A stretch of DNA of 64,000 bases. Source: Heterobilharzia americana (taxonomy: Eukaryota > Platyhelminthes > Trematoda > Strigeidida > Schistosomatidae). Shown here in pieces: positions 48,248-59,368 of the stretch (its first letter is position 1; the number at the start of each line of letters is the position of its first letter). Both the position numbers and the translations under genes were made by a program. The notes under the pieces are model-generated. The model was not told the DNA's origin. It searched no databases and saw only the letters and a list, made by a program, of their open reading frames with translations. Where the stretch lies: contig OX104132.1 of NCBI GenBank assembly GCA_944470555.2, positions 10,735,755-10,799,754 of the forward strand. The letters are read 5' to 3'.

Positions 48248-48464
48248 AATTGAAAGACTAAAGATTTATGTAAAAAGTTGATTTTGTCATAGCAAAAACG
48301 GATGAAAGACGGAAATTACTGAATGACTGTTTTAACCAGTTCTGGCTGCTGCATCTTCTTCTCGTTCTTAAAGTTGTATAGAAAATAAGTAAGTAAGAAG
48401 CTTTAAAGCGATAAGTTTCAGCTTGATATTATTTATCATTTTGATTACTTACGATAGCCGGGGT

Positions 48465-48680
48465 TTGGCAGACTGGTATTGATACTGTATGATGATTGAA
48501 GGTTAGTATAAAAACTTGAACCAGAACGGTATTTGAACCAGTGACCATTGGGCTTCCAGTTGAATGCTCTACGTAATGAGCTACAAGGTCTCGTAGAACT
48601 GGGTCAGAAACCCAGTAGTCACTGGTTCAAATCTGGCCATAGTCAACATTTTCATTTCATCTGCATTCATCACCCAGTAT
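48465..48680. mobile_element. S4 tRNA-like SINE, inverted pair
   Basis: Minus copy 48475-48605 (B-box GGTTCAAATACCG, A-box TAGCTCATTACGTAGAGC) followed by a plus-oriented tail (CACTGGTTCAAATCTGG at 48617). Confidence 0.55.
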
Positions 48681-50231
48681 ATAAACAAATGGTTATCAAA
48701 AGTATCTTAGATGTTTAAACCACTCTGATAATCAGCTCTACTAAGTAAAGTTATAGATTTCAATTATCATGGGGAATTATAACTACAATGATTTTTGATG
48801 TAAACATAGTTTTCATTAGACTCTATCTGTGCATTAAAATATCACTATTTCATTCATTCACTTTATTTACATTGAACTTCAGTGAATTATGCATCTATTT
48901 TAAAAAAATATTTTAACTTTTATATGAATAAGGTTGTACTCTATCATATATGCTTGTATATTCTTAGCGTACACGTAAACATGGAGTGTGAAACAATTAA
49001 TGTTCAGGACATTTGATTTACATATTGAATAATAAACAGTAATAAAAATGAAATAAATGAATTGTAACATATACACATTATTTATAATTACTAACATTTA
49101 TTACAATTTATAATTTGATCATACATGAGAATAGTTAGTATATAAGCAATTATAAACTCAATTCTTAAGCAAATGTTCCAGTTTATATATCATTATTTTT
49201 ATCAAATGTTATTGTCATTACCTACTAGAGTATACTCATAGAGTAAACAGTTCAAATATCAAAATCACATGAATATGATTTGATTATATTTACATTGACT
49301 AGCCAATTACCTCCTTATATTTATGACAGGTGTATAAATCACATTTAAAGTTTGTTGTATCATTCGTTCTATTATGAACATTATATGAATTTAAGCTGAT
49401 GAACTTGAAGACTTCTATATATATATCGGTTTTCAGTGAGTGGGTGACTTAACAATGCTCACTACTGATTGAATTCTGTCGATCAATTTGCTACGTATTT
49501 ACTAAGTGAGGTGATTTAGTAGTGCAATGCACAGTATCTCGGAGGTGATCAACAGGAATCCCACTGTGTTGGGCACTGAATAATAGACAGTTTAACAGGT
49601 TGCTCACTGATGACTAGTTCATTCGCTGTCCAGTCCTATGCAAAATCTGAGTGGTCAAGTCTCTGTTGAAAGCATGCTTGAATCATCGAGTTACCACCGG
49701 TTTAATCATGGTTTTAAATATGCCATGGTGATGAGTACGAAGAACTGAGAAACATAGATTCTAAGTCTAGCGTCGGTTGATTTCTAACATCTATAACATG
49801 AAGACCTTAAATGCTCGGAATAAAAGTTACTCAGCTAGTTAGAAAATATGATTTACGCTTTGATGAGTAATTTTGAGGCGTCGCGACAAACAAGTTGGGT
49901 TGTGTATGTATATTCTCTTATTTTCAGAGGTTTGTGGGATTTATATCCTGGTTTCAGTTTGGTATGTCAGTCAGTGATTAACACCAACCTGTAATCTGTA
50001 ATTTTGACTCTGTAAACTAACCAAGTATGAAAAAAGAGTATGATAATGTCAGACTGAATCTGAAATGAACCTTCCGGGTATGTAAACCTTCTGTGATAAA
50101 GTTCTAAAGGTGAGTGGATGATATTTGATAATATGCCCTTCTACGGCTTGTATTTTACATTTCGAAGTTCTGAATAAGTACTAAAATGTAACTTTTGTGT
50201 AAAAACGTTATTTATCAATAATATTTATACC
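48681..50231. other. AT-rich sequence, nothing recognised
   Basis: Longest repeat-free stretch of the right half; no exon with a signal peptide or cysteine pattern found on either strand. Confidence 0.4.
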
Positions 50232-51235
50232 TTATTATTATTTATTATTTGTCCCTTGGGTTCCTAATGGAACATAGCGCTTTAGTAGCACACCTCCATT
50301 CCACTCTCTTCTCTGCAATATTTTCAACCTGACTCCACAATTGCCTACAAGCTCTCATTTCCTCAGCGCACCATTTCCTCCATGTCACCCTCACCTCAAA
50401 CACCCAACTCGTCGTTTCCCATTTGGATTCCACTCGACATCCTCGCCTGATGCGTGATGTCCCCAATCCACATTCTCAGTGCATATCTAATCCATCTCAA
50501 CTTCTTTCAAGTGCATATTTGTTGAGTGATAGCTTCTTGCTTCGTTAGTTCGCTGCTAGCCAGCCAGCCAGAGTTCTCTGTTGCTTATTCTTTCTGAACA
50601 TCTGATTTTCAGTAACGAGCCAGCGTAGGCAGCTGTTGATGAATGTCTGTAGATTGTTGGAAATCCCTTTCGTAACGCGCAAAGTCTCTGAGCCATAAAG
50701 AATCACTGACTTGACTGAATTTGTGTTGAAAATAAGAATCTTATTCCACATGCTGAATGCAGAAGATCTTCACACTGGTTTCAGGTTAATGAACGCCTGT
50801 CTTGATGCCTTTCCGATCCTGGCTGACTTTCACGTCCTCGTCTGTGCCTGTGCCACCTGTAATTGAAACGATGCTGCCATGCCTAGATAGGTGTAGGTGA
50901 AAGAGACTACTTCCTTCAAGTTTCTCCCGTTGGTGGTGATTGGAGCTTCTTGTTGTTGTTGTTGGTGGTGGTGGTGGTGGTGTTTGGGTATCCTCATCCC
51001 CTCCCTCTTCTCTATATTCACTTGAAGTCCCATCTTCACTGCCCTACCTCGCCTCTTCTGTCAACTCGTTAGTTTTCGCTTGTAGATCTTCGAGTTTGTG
51101 CGACATCAGACACAAGTCATCAGTGGCGAAATCCAAATCTTCTAGGTTCTTTTCCAGCGTATCCTCCTCTTCTCGCTCCTCACTGTTTGTTGTATGATCC
51201 AGTCCACTACAATCAGGAATATCATGGGTGATAGC
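50232..51235 (-). mobile_element. LINE family A, 3' half
   Basis: Minus-strand remnant with DLDFATDDLCLMSHKLEDLQ (motif C), NGRNLKEVVSFTY and FNTNSVKSVILYGSETLRV, ending leftwards in the tail and (ATT)n at 50233-50249. A GGT/GTT-rich run at 50950-50980 encodes His/Gln repeats on the minus strand. Confidence 0.87.
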
Positions 51236-51899
51236 AACATGAATAATCAAAAATCACTCACGTTGTTATACTGATTTTGAAAGGCAGCAAGTTAGAGATG
51301 GCCTAGACACATTTTATATGCACCACCATTTTAGCTGATTTGTATGGAATAGCTCGTTTTGAAATGACTAAATAATGTACAGATTATTTACAAGATCCAT
51401 ATTTAACTTGCTTTTCATCCGCTCAGTTGTTATTGTACTTCATTATTCATATTCTGAGCTGATCTAAGGTATATTATGATACTTGCTATGGTAGCATTTC
51501 AATTTTAGTGAGTCACTTGAGTAAAGAAAAGTTTGTTTCATATTTCAGTTCGAAACGTTACTACTGAAAGTCTAATGACAAATACTCCCAGTATTTCCTT
51601 CATGAAAGCAATAAGTGTCGTTTTTTGCAGTGAATATTTGTTGCTTAGGCTATGGATGCCTAGAGTGATGTATTTTCTAAGTTCACAGATTAGTTGACAA
51701 ACATTTCAAGATCACTCTAGAAATCACCATCTATAATACCTTCACTTCACAAGGAAATTCGGTAATTGGATATCTATAGACATTTTTATTCGGTTAATTA
51801 CCCTAATGGTAACCTGAATGGTCGCTCAGGGAGTGTATGGGTGTATAGTGAACCTGACTAGTCGATTTCCGGCCGTTAGTTTTCTCAAAGTGAGATATG

Positions 51900-53500
51900 C
51901 AACTAGGTGATCAGTTGACTTCTGTTATCTGCTAGTAATATACTGAGGTCACTTTCTTTCGATTGGTTGAAACTTTTCTTTGACTGAAGTGATGGAAGTT
52001 GTTTTGTACTGATTATCAACTCATTTGCTTTAGAAGGGGATGATTTTGCATTAACTGGTCTATTTGCCCCCACTGAAGGGGTTTTCTTTGCCAATGCTGG
52101 ATGATTAGATTATACTGGATTGTGGGATTACTTTTGTATTAATGCATTAGGTATAACAGTTTGGTTAGTTCAGCGTCATTTACGTTGATCGAATTGATTG
52201 GTGAATTCTTCTTTGGTTGTGTTAAAGGTTTCCTGGTATTTGGATAGGATGATTTCTATTATTTGCTGGTTTTGAATACATTCACATATTGCATCAACGT
52301 TGATATATCGATTTCTTGCTAATTTGTTTGAGTGGCATGTCTCCGAAAATTCTTAAACCGCTAATGAGTTCGCACTTTTAAGTATTTCTTAGCCACTCAG
52401 TAAAATGTGTGCTTATGGTTATTCCAGTGCATGGCAATCGGGGACTTTGGTTAATTTGCATGGAAAGATGTTTAAGGATGAAGTTTCTCGAAACGCCATT
52501 GAGTAAGAACACCTTGAACAACTATTTTACGAAGCCTTTTTCTTCTATTGTAAGGCAAAGTGTCTGCTGTTCTAAACACAAGAATTGTTTCCGTTCCTGC
52601 TGAGGACCCAGCTGTTATGAGTACATATGAGTCTCAAGATGTTCATTATCACTTTCTATAACCGGGATATTTAATAATTCCACTCCTCCGTTATTTACTT
52701 CATCTTTCAGGAATTCCACTCCTCTGAAACTATCATTGATTTCCTTCTAGGTAGGTTCATGGCCATTTTAACTAGACCAGACAAATCTGTCATCCAAGTA
52801 TTGCACTCATAATTTTGGTCTGATGATGATGAGGATTGTTAACTCCAGAGATTGCACTACTGCTTGTGAAGTGACCCCTGAGATCAGTGATCTCATTATA
52901 GTCTTTATCGTTTAGCCATATATCTCTCTCTGAAAGTACTCGGATGAGCAACGACGTATTAGATCCAATACTTCTAGCATTTTGTTATAAGTATAAGCTT
53001 ACAGATCATCGTTGTTTACAGAGTCCTTAAAAAGGCTTTTTTGTAAGCTTGTTGTCTATCTATGTTAAAAGAGATCATGGTTTGGTTTCAACAAATTTTG
53101 ATATTTCTGGTTTTGTTTGGAAACTAGGTTATTTGGTTGATTGAGTTGGCTGGTTTGCTGATAAGATGACTCAATTTTTCAGGTAAGTACTTTGATAAAT
53201 AGTATGTTGATGTTTCTGAGAGTGAAAAAATTACTGGGAGAGGAACATTTATTTTATGAACCTTCTCTGTTCCATCGAATCATGGAAATATGGATCCGTT
53301 TTGTCCTATTTTATGCTATTCTACTTTTTTGATTTGTTCTCTGAGACTTTATTCAACTTATTCCTTATGATTGGGTTGATTCTAACTTCATTTATGGTTT
53401 TTCTTTCTGGGGTAGATCTATTGTCTCTTGGATATATTGCTTCCCATCTAGCACAACTCTTTCATGAAGCTGAAACATTTACCAAATGAAATCTTACCTC
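51900..53500 (-). pseudogene. Possible decayed coding tract, family unknown
   Basis: The minus strand gives long, frame-consistent stretches with few stops: KINVPLPVIFSLSETSTYYL, LSERDIWLNDKDYNEITDLR, FRGVEFLKDEVNNGGVELLN, then (after a shift) AGSSAGTETILVFRTADTLP, KSVVQ-like VVQGVLTQWRFE, and finally the 63-codon ORF at 52094-51906. The pattern suggests an old transposon or processed gene. I cannot name it. Confidence 0.35.
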
Positions 53501-53654
53501 ACAAGCACATATGCAAACAGTTGTATCACCAGACAGAATGATAAGATAACTGGTGATGAATTAGTTTAGGCTTAGTATTCAATTTTTGATTGTTGTTTTT
53601 ATGTTCACAGCTGTTTTGAAACTGTATGTCCTATAAGAGTATGAAACGTATCAG

Positions 53655-53917
53655 TATATGACCGGTAGTACAACCTAACAATCTACGAGCGATGCGAACC
53701 TATCAGACTACGAACAGTACGAACCTAACGCGCAAGGAATCGACTTTAATGCAAATTAGAACGTCAACCAACTCAACAACAATACTACCGAAGCGCAAAG
53801 AGAAGGAGAGAAGACAGATCGTTGACTGAGAGTCAATATGGTTGACAGCCATGCTGAATATGTGCATTCCTAAATGATCTTGAGAAACACTAAATCTACA
53901 TGTAGGTAAAAATATTG
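53655..53917 (+). repeat. Unidentified dispersed repeat, copy 1 (about 265 bp)
   Basis: Shares ordered blocks with 54520-54807: TATGACCGGT at the start, CGCGCAA, AGAACGTCAACCA, GAGAAGACAGA, ATTTCTAAATGATCTTGA-type text, and ATGTAGGTAAAAATA at the end. Not a family I recognise; could be a solo LTR. Confidence 0.65.
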
Positions 53918-53929
53918 GCTTGGTTGGCT

Positions 53930-54110
53930 GTGGCCAGCAGAGGAATCCAGGAAGCACGTTTCGTCCCATTCGATACTCGTCGGCTAGATGTTGTCCCTAC
54001 TGAGACTCGAGCTTCATACCCATCGCTTCAAACGCCAAGGAGTTATCCACTATGTCATGGAGGAACGATAACCACTTCTTGTACAACGGGTATTATTTAT
54101 TACTATTCAT
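53930..54110 (-). mobile_element. S1 hammerhead SINE fragment (minus)
   Basis: The ribozyme has CCGACGAG (U4 to C) and GGACGAAAC; B-box side GAGACTCG-type text follows. Faces the plus copy at 54165-54415 and lies between two copies of the 270-bp repeat. Confidence 0.65.
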
Positions 54111-54164
54111 TAAAAAGCTTGTAGTTTCCTGTTGTTTAATTGCATTGAATTGTTCGACCGCTGG

Positions 54165-54415
54165 CTTTGAAGCGATGAGTATGAGGTACGAGTCTCGGTG
54201 GGAACAACATCAATGACTGGAGTGCATGCACACCCAGCTGACGAGTCTCAAGTAGTACGAGACGTGCATCCTGGATTCCTCTGCTAGCTACAACCGACCA
54301 AATTAACATAATTAACTTTCAGGCAGTATCGAGGCATTGTCATATGAGTCCATATGCCAATAGAGGTCGAACATTTCGATCCAATAAAAACAACGGAGAA
54401 TTACAAGCTTATCAA
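54165..54415 (+). mobile_element. S1 hammerhead SINE fragment (plus)
   Basis: Ribozyme 54229-54280: stem I CCAG/CUGG, CUGACGAG intact, but GAGAC for GAAAC (an essential A changed). Body follows to AACGGAGAATTACAAG. Confidence 0.68.
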
Positions 54416-54519
54416 TAAATTCAAGTGGTATCTTTTAGAAGAAGTGTGTTTCCATTTCCTTCGCTATTGACGTAAAAATAGAAACAGAATCGTTTACACT
54501 TAAAATATTCTAGCATCCT

Positions 54520-54807
54520 GCTATGACCGGTTGTACGACCGAACAGTTTGCGCATTATGCAAGCTTAGCAGACTACGTATGATACGAACTTTACGCGCAA
54601 CGATTCAACTCTAAGGCAGTCAGAACGTCAACCATAACCACAACAATACAATCTCACGCACGAAGATAACAAGAGAAGACAGACCGTTGACAGATAGCCT
54701 TTTACCGTCTCAGCAACAGTCAGCATAGTTGACAGGACTGTTAAATATATACATTTCTAAATGATCTTGACAACACTAAACCCATATGTAGGTAAAAATA
54801 GCTAACA
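54520..54807 (+). repeat. Unidentified dispersed repeat, copy 2 (about 288 bp)
   Basis: Direct-orientation partner of 53655-53917, starting CTATGACCGGTTGTACGACC and ending ATATGTAGGTAAAAATAGC. The 600 bp between them hold two facing S1 fragments. Confidence 0.65.
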
Positions 54808-55000
54808 ACCAATGAGAGTTCAACCTTGAGGGGAGAAAGAAGAAAAACTAGCAACGGTGTGAAAACAGGTACGTAGATTAAGTCATGGGCAAAACAGAAG
54901 GTAAAGCTGTGAAAAATTAGGGGGATATAGCAATATGACTTCGTGAGTATAATGTACTTAGAAGACGTAGATTATCTGAAAAATGTGATGTATTAGCGCT

Positions 55001-56339
55001 ATACATTTCTAACAATCTGATCACACATTTACTTGTTAAGGCATTATATATGAAAACTGGAAGTGGGGGAAGGACACATATATGACATAAAGGAATTCAA
55101 TAATAAGAAAGATAATGAGAAGAATAAAAGATAAGACTTGAAGACAATCTTGATAATACGATAAAATAAGCATTACCAAGGTAGGCCTAATGTAAGGACA
55201 AACTGTTTTTGCACACACAATCGGGGGTTAAATTTATTTATGGCTAGCGCCTCAACAAACTTAAGTATACGCCCCTGACAGTTTCGGTACAAAATTGTAA
55301 AGGCTGTCTTGATATCAATTCTGTGACTCTTATCAATGATATGTTTTGCAATGGATGATGATGGTTGTCTGCCATCTGCGCTTATCAATGTTTGTGAATC
55401 CAGCTGCTTTCGTAGCCACTTTGGAATATGTTCCCCTGCCTTTTGTCCAACCCAATACAAGCGAGGTTTGGTAATTTGTCTATTTAAAAGGATCGAACGT
55501 ATTTGTACGGAGGACTCAATGGATGATGATATCAAAATACTAACGGAAGCATTAGTGGAAAATGGATATCCATTGAAGTTCATAAACAGCTGCAAAAATC
55601 AGCGAGGATTCAAACCTGATCTGTGCTCTGTTTCGAAGAAATGCGTTTACATCGCGTTGCCATACAGAGGAGAATCTAATAGCATAATATTAAAACGAAG
55701 GTTAAGGTCTGCTGTTAGCAAAATGTACTATGCAGCTAAGCTTATCATAGTTGAGAAGACCAAACACCTGCTACTACCTAGACCTCAACGCTGTATAAAC
55801 GATTGTGTCACATCCCATTGCGTTTATAAATTTACATGTGTGTGTGTGTGTGTGTGGACAAACATACATGGGGAGGACGAATCGTGATATGCACTTGAGG
55901 GTAGGGGAACATGTTCCAAAGTGGCTACGAAAGCAGCTGGATTCACAAACATTGATAAGCGCAGATGGCAGACAACCATCATCATCCATTGCAAAACATA
56001 TCATTGATAAGAGTCACAGAATTGATATCAAGACAGCCTTTACAATTTTGTACCGAAACTGTCAGGGGCGTATACTTAAGTTTGTTGGGGCGCTAGCCTT
56101 AAATAAATTTAACCCCCGATTGTGTGTGCAAAAACAGTTTGTCCTTACATTAAGCCTACCTTGGTAATGCTTATTTTATCGTATTACCAAGATTGTCTTC
56201 AAGTCTTATCTTTTATTCTTCTCATTATCTTTCTTATTATTGAATTCCTTTATGTCATATATGTGTCCTTCCCCACTTCCAGTTTTCATATATAATGCCT
56301 TAACAAGTAAATGTGTGATCAGATTGTTAGAAATGTATA
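55001..56339 (+). mobile_element. Penelope-like element with self-inverted 5' flank (1.3-kb palindrome)
   Basis: The plus-strand element covers 55441-56339: connector LVENGYPLKFINSCKNQRGF, RLRSAVSKMYYAAKLIIVEK, the GIY-YIG region interrupted by a TG microsatellite (YKFTCVCVCV, then TYMGRTNRDM), HVPKWLRKQLDSQTLISADG, SSSIAKHIIDKSHRIDIKTA and LNKFNPRLCVQKQFVLTL. The 437 bp to its left (55001-55437) are a nearly exact reverse complement of its own 3' end (55904-56339). Confidence 0.92.
55837..55856 (+). repeat. (TG)n run inside the Penelope GIY motif
   Basis: Ten TG units inserted just after FTC in the endonuclease, adding Cys-Val repeats and changing the frame. Confidence 0.9.
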
Positions 56340-56634
56340 ATGTATGTATAATGTATAATGTTCGGAATGTATAATAATCTACGTCTTCTAATTACATTAT
56401 CCAAATTCATGTATATATGCGCCTCCTTTCTTCAAGCTTACTACTGTTAAAAGAACATGAACATAAAAAAGGTAACTAGCGAATCATCCAACATTTTTAG
56501 GTGGAGTAGTTTCTGTAGTCAGTTTCTCGGCACCTACTTCATAGTACTATAAATGACCTATCATACTCCTTTGATACTTAGATATTGTACTCACCTTTCA
56601 ACCTTGTAAAATGTCAAATAAAATGGCGTGAAAC

Positions 56635-56710
56635 TTTAAACATCCAGCTAACGAGTGCCAAATAGGGTGAAACGCTCCTTCTGGATTCCTCTGCTAGTCA
56701 CTAAGATCGA
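56635..56710 (+). mobile_element. S1 hammerhead SINE, ribozyme end only
   Basis: CATCCAGCTAACGAGTGCC, then GTGAAACGC and CTGGATTCC: stems retained, G5 to A in the core. Confidence 0.6.
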
Positions 56711-57174
56711 TATAACATCAATTTTTTTTTGCTTATTAGGATAAATTTGTTTGTCGTCTTCTTGTGACGAGTATAGCTTCTTTCAGAAATCCTTCTGAGC
56801 TAAAAATTCATGCTTACAATGTAACAAACTGCTCAAAAAATCAATTTTTCTAAGGTATTTTAAGCAAGGTAGGTGGAATACAATGGAATCAAGGGACATA
56901 TGTGCTCATTTATCCGAAGTTGAACTGAATCCACTGCAGGATACAGTTCTGTTTCATTGTAGAATGATAAGGTCACTTTTACTTAAGGTTGATAATAGTA
57001 CCCTGAGACATTTAACATTGAGATTTCACTAAATTGATGCATTTTTGACAGGTCTTTAATGTAATTACATTCTCTTAAATCTTTTACCTAGGACTTCAAT
57101 CATATTTAGTGTTTTTCATAGAAAAATAAAGTAGAAACACTAGAGTGGCCTTTTTTTAGTTGTCTCTGCAATTG

Positions 57175-57585
57175 CTATGCTGTAGATACCGTCAACATAA
57201 TGTTTTGTTCAAAATGGAAGTAGTATTGTACATTTGAAAACGATGTATTCATTACGAATACCTGATTCCTCATTGCCATTGAGCAAATAGAAAGGCTAAT
57301 ATCGTTTTCATGTTCGACTATTCTTAGGAAATATTTCAAATGATGACACTTCAGGAAGTATGATCTTAATTCTTTTTGGGTTGCTAAAAGAAATTTATCA
57401 ACGGGGAGGTTATTAGAAAAGCAATTCTGACGAATGAAGTTTCCGCATAGAATTGAAAAATAAACTAATAAGCAAACGTTATCTACCATTGAATTTCGAT
57501 TTTTTTGTGGATTGTACGTATCGAGCATGTTACTACTTAAGTTGAATATAGCGTGACTGACATTATTAATCATTATTTCATTCAA
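57175..57585 (-). other. Unidentified minus-strand ORF (about 132-143 codons)
   Basis: Open from a TAG just upstream of GAGCATGATTCC (57612) to a stop at 57175-57177; the first true ATG is at 57573 (MINNVSHAIFNLSSNML), since the apparent start at 57585 is TTG. No domain recognised. Composition is Ser/Asn/Phe-rich with scattered Cys. It could be a host exon, because the upstream edge TAG|GAG would serve as an acceptor, or a decayed element cut by the LINE A copy starting at about 57625. A chance ORF is possible in AT-rich DNA. Confidence 0.3.
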
Positions 57586-57624
57586 ATCTGGTGAGGAATC
57601 ATGCTCCTATCCATCCTGAGCAAC

Positions 57625-59020
57625 CAAAATATTAAGCCGCATCATCCTGGAGAAACTAAGGAATGCACCGGATTGAAAACTACAACCGGAACGGGGAGGC
57701 TTCAGGAAGTACAAATCATGTGCGGACCAAATTGCAAGGCGACGCTACGCATCATCATAGAACAGAGTGTAGAATGGCGGTCAACTCATCTCAACTCAAC
57801 CTCAACTTCATCAGCTTTGTAAAGGCCTTCAACAGCGTCGACTGACAAGTAATTTGGCAGGCGGCTGCTTCAACACTACGGAATACCACAAATCTTTATC
57901 AATCTCATTGAACAATTATATGAAGACACCACATGCCGAGTGATTCACAATGCGAAGCTCAGTGATGCTTTTGAGGTGAAGACTGGAGTAGGACGAGGTT
58001 GCTATCTACCATCACCCATGATATTCCTGATTGTAGTGGACTGAATCATGCAACAAACCTTGAGGAGCTGTGAGAAGATGGGCATACGTTGTTTGACCGA
58101 TGCTATGAAAAAAGCCTAGGAGAAGATTTGTATTTCACCGCTGATGATTTATGTCTAGTGTCTCACAAACTCGAAGATATACAGTCAAAAACCAACAGGT
58201 TGACAGAATAGGCAGAGGAGCGAAGACGTTACTCCATGTGAATGTAGAGAAGACAGAGGTAGAGGTGATGAAGAGACCTAACAATAACAACAAGCACCAA
58301 TCACCATGAACGGGATAAACCTAAAGGAAGTTGTTTCTTTCACCTACCCACCTACCTCGCCAGCATCATCTCAATTACAGACGGCGGCCACACAGATGAG
58401 GACGTCAAAACTAGCCAGGATTGGAAAGACAGCAAGACAGGCCTCCCTTCATTTATCCGAAATCAGTGTGGAGATCTACTGCACTGCACTCAGCATAAAG
58501 CGTGAACAAGATCCGGATTTTCAACACCAATTCAGTCAAGTCAGTGCTTCTATATGATGATTGAGATACTTGGCGCGTCATGTAAAGCATCTCCAAGAAA
58601 CTACAAACATTCATCAACAACTGCCACCTATCCTAACTCCATACTGAACATCAGATGAGATGACCAGAAATAATAAGCAAGAAGGAACTCTGGCTGGCTG
58701 GCTAACATCGAACCTATCACTCAACAAATATGCACTTGAAGGAAGTGGAGATGGATTGGGCACGCTCTGAGAAGGCCGACTTGGGACATCACGCGTCGGG
58801 CCTGAATATAGATTGGAACCCAGATGGGAAACGACGAGTTTGGTGTCCGAGGCGAGAGTGACATGGAGGAGATGGTGTGAGGAAGAAATGAGAGCTTATG
58901 GGTAGTGGTGGAGCCAGGTTGAAAATATTGCAGAGAAGAGAGTGGAGTGGAGGCGTGCAACTGAATCCCTATGTTCCACTAGGAACCCAAAGGGAAAATT
59001 ATAAATAATAATAATAATCG
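57625..59020 (+). mobile_element. LINE family A, 3' two-thirds
   Basis: From the RT N-terminal region (KECTGLKTTTGTG; FVKAFNSVD motif A at about 57815-57840) through a motif C variant (LYFTADDLCLVSHKL, 58123-58167) to the tail and AAT repeat at 59000-59018. Frame-shifted. It begins immediately beside the unexplained minus-strand ORF at 57175-57585 and ends about 155 bp from the stop of paralogue 3. Confidence 0.87.
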
Positions 59021-59174
59021 CACAGCATTTTGTGCGTACACCTATAGCTGACTAGATGCAGCTGAATCTAAAAGTTGTCATCGAAATGTCTTTACCTGAT
59101 CAGAATCTTCGAAATGAATAAGTCTATTCAAGCTAATGGTATTTATTATTAGAACAGTAAAGAGAACACGCTGT

Positions 59175-59368
59175 TTATTGTATATTTTTGCAGGTAAATA
59201 GTCTACACTTTCCATGACAACATTCACTACTGCTTATACATGTATCTCCAAAGTCAAGACATTTAACGCATTTATTATCGCCGGTCAATTTGCAGACTAG
59301 ATTATCACAACATCTAGTGAACACAGTTTTACTGCACCATTCACCAAGCTTTTTACATTGAAAGCCAT
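59175..59368 (-). other. Exon 2 of UPF0506 paralogue 3 (cysteine-rich domain)
   Basis: The acceptor CTCTTTACAG precedes 59368. The frame is open for 63 codons and stops at TAA (59177-59175). The stop overlaps a hexamer AATAAA (59179-59174); a second AATAAA lies at 59147-59142, 28 nt past the stop, and is the more usable poly(A) signal. Confidence 0.82.

Noticed and set aside
53256..53489. Hydrophobic plus-strand ORF as a membrane protein gene
   Set aside because: Antisense to the coding-like minus tract at 51900-53500, and its Phe/Leu richness follows from T-rich DNA.
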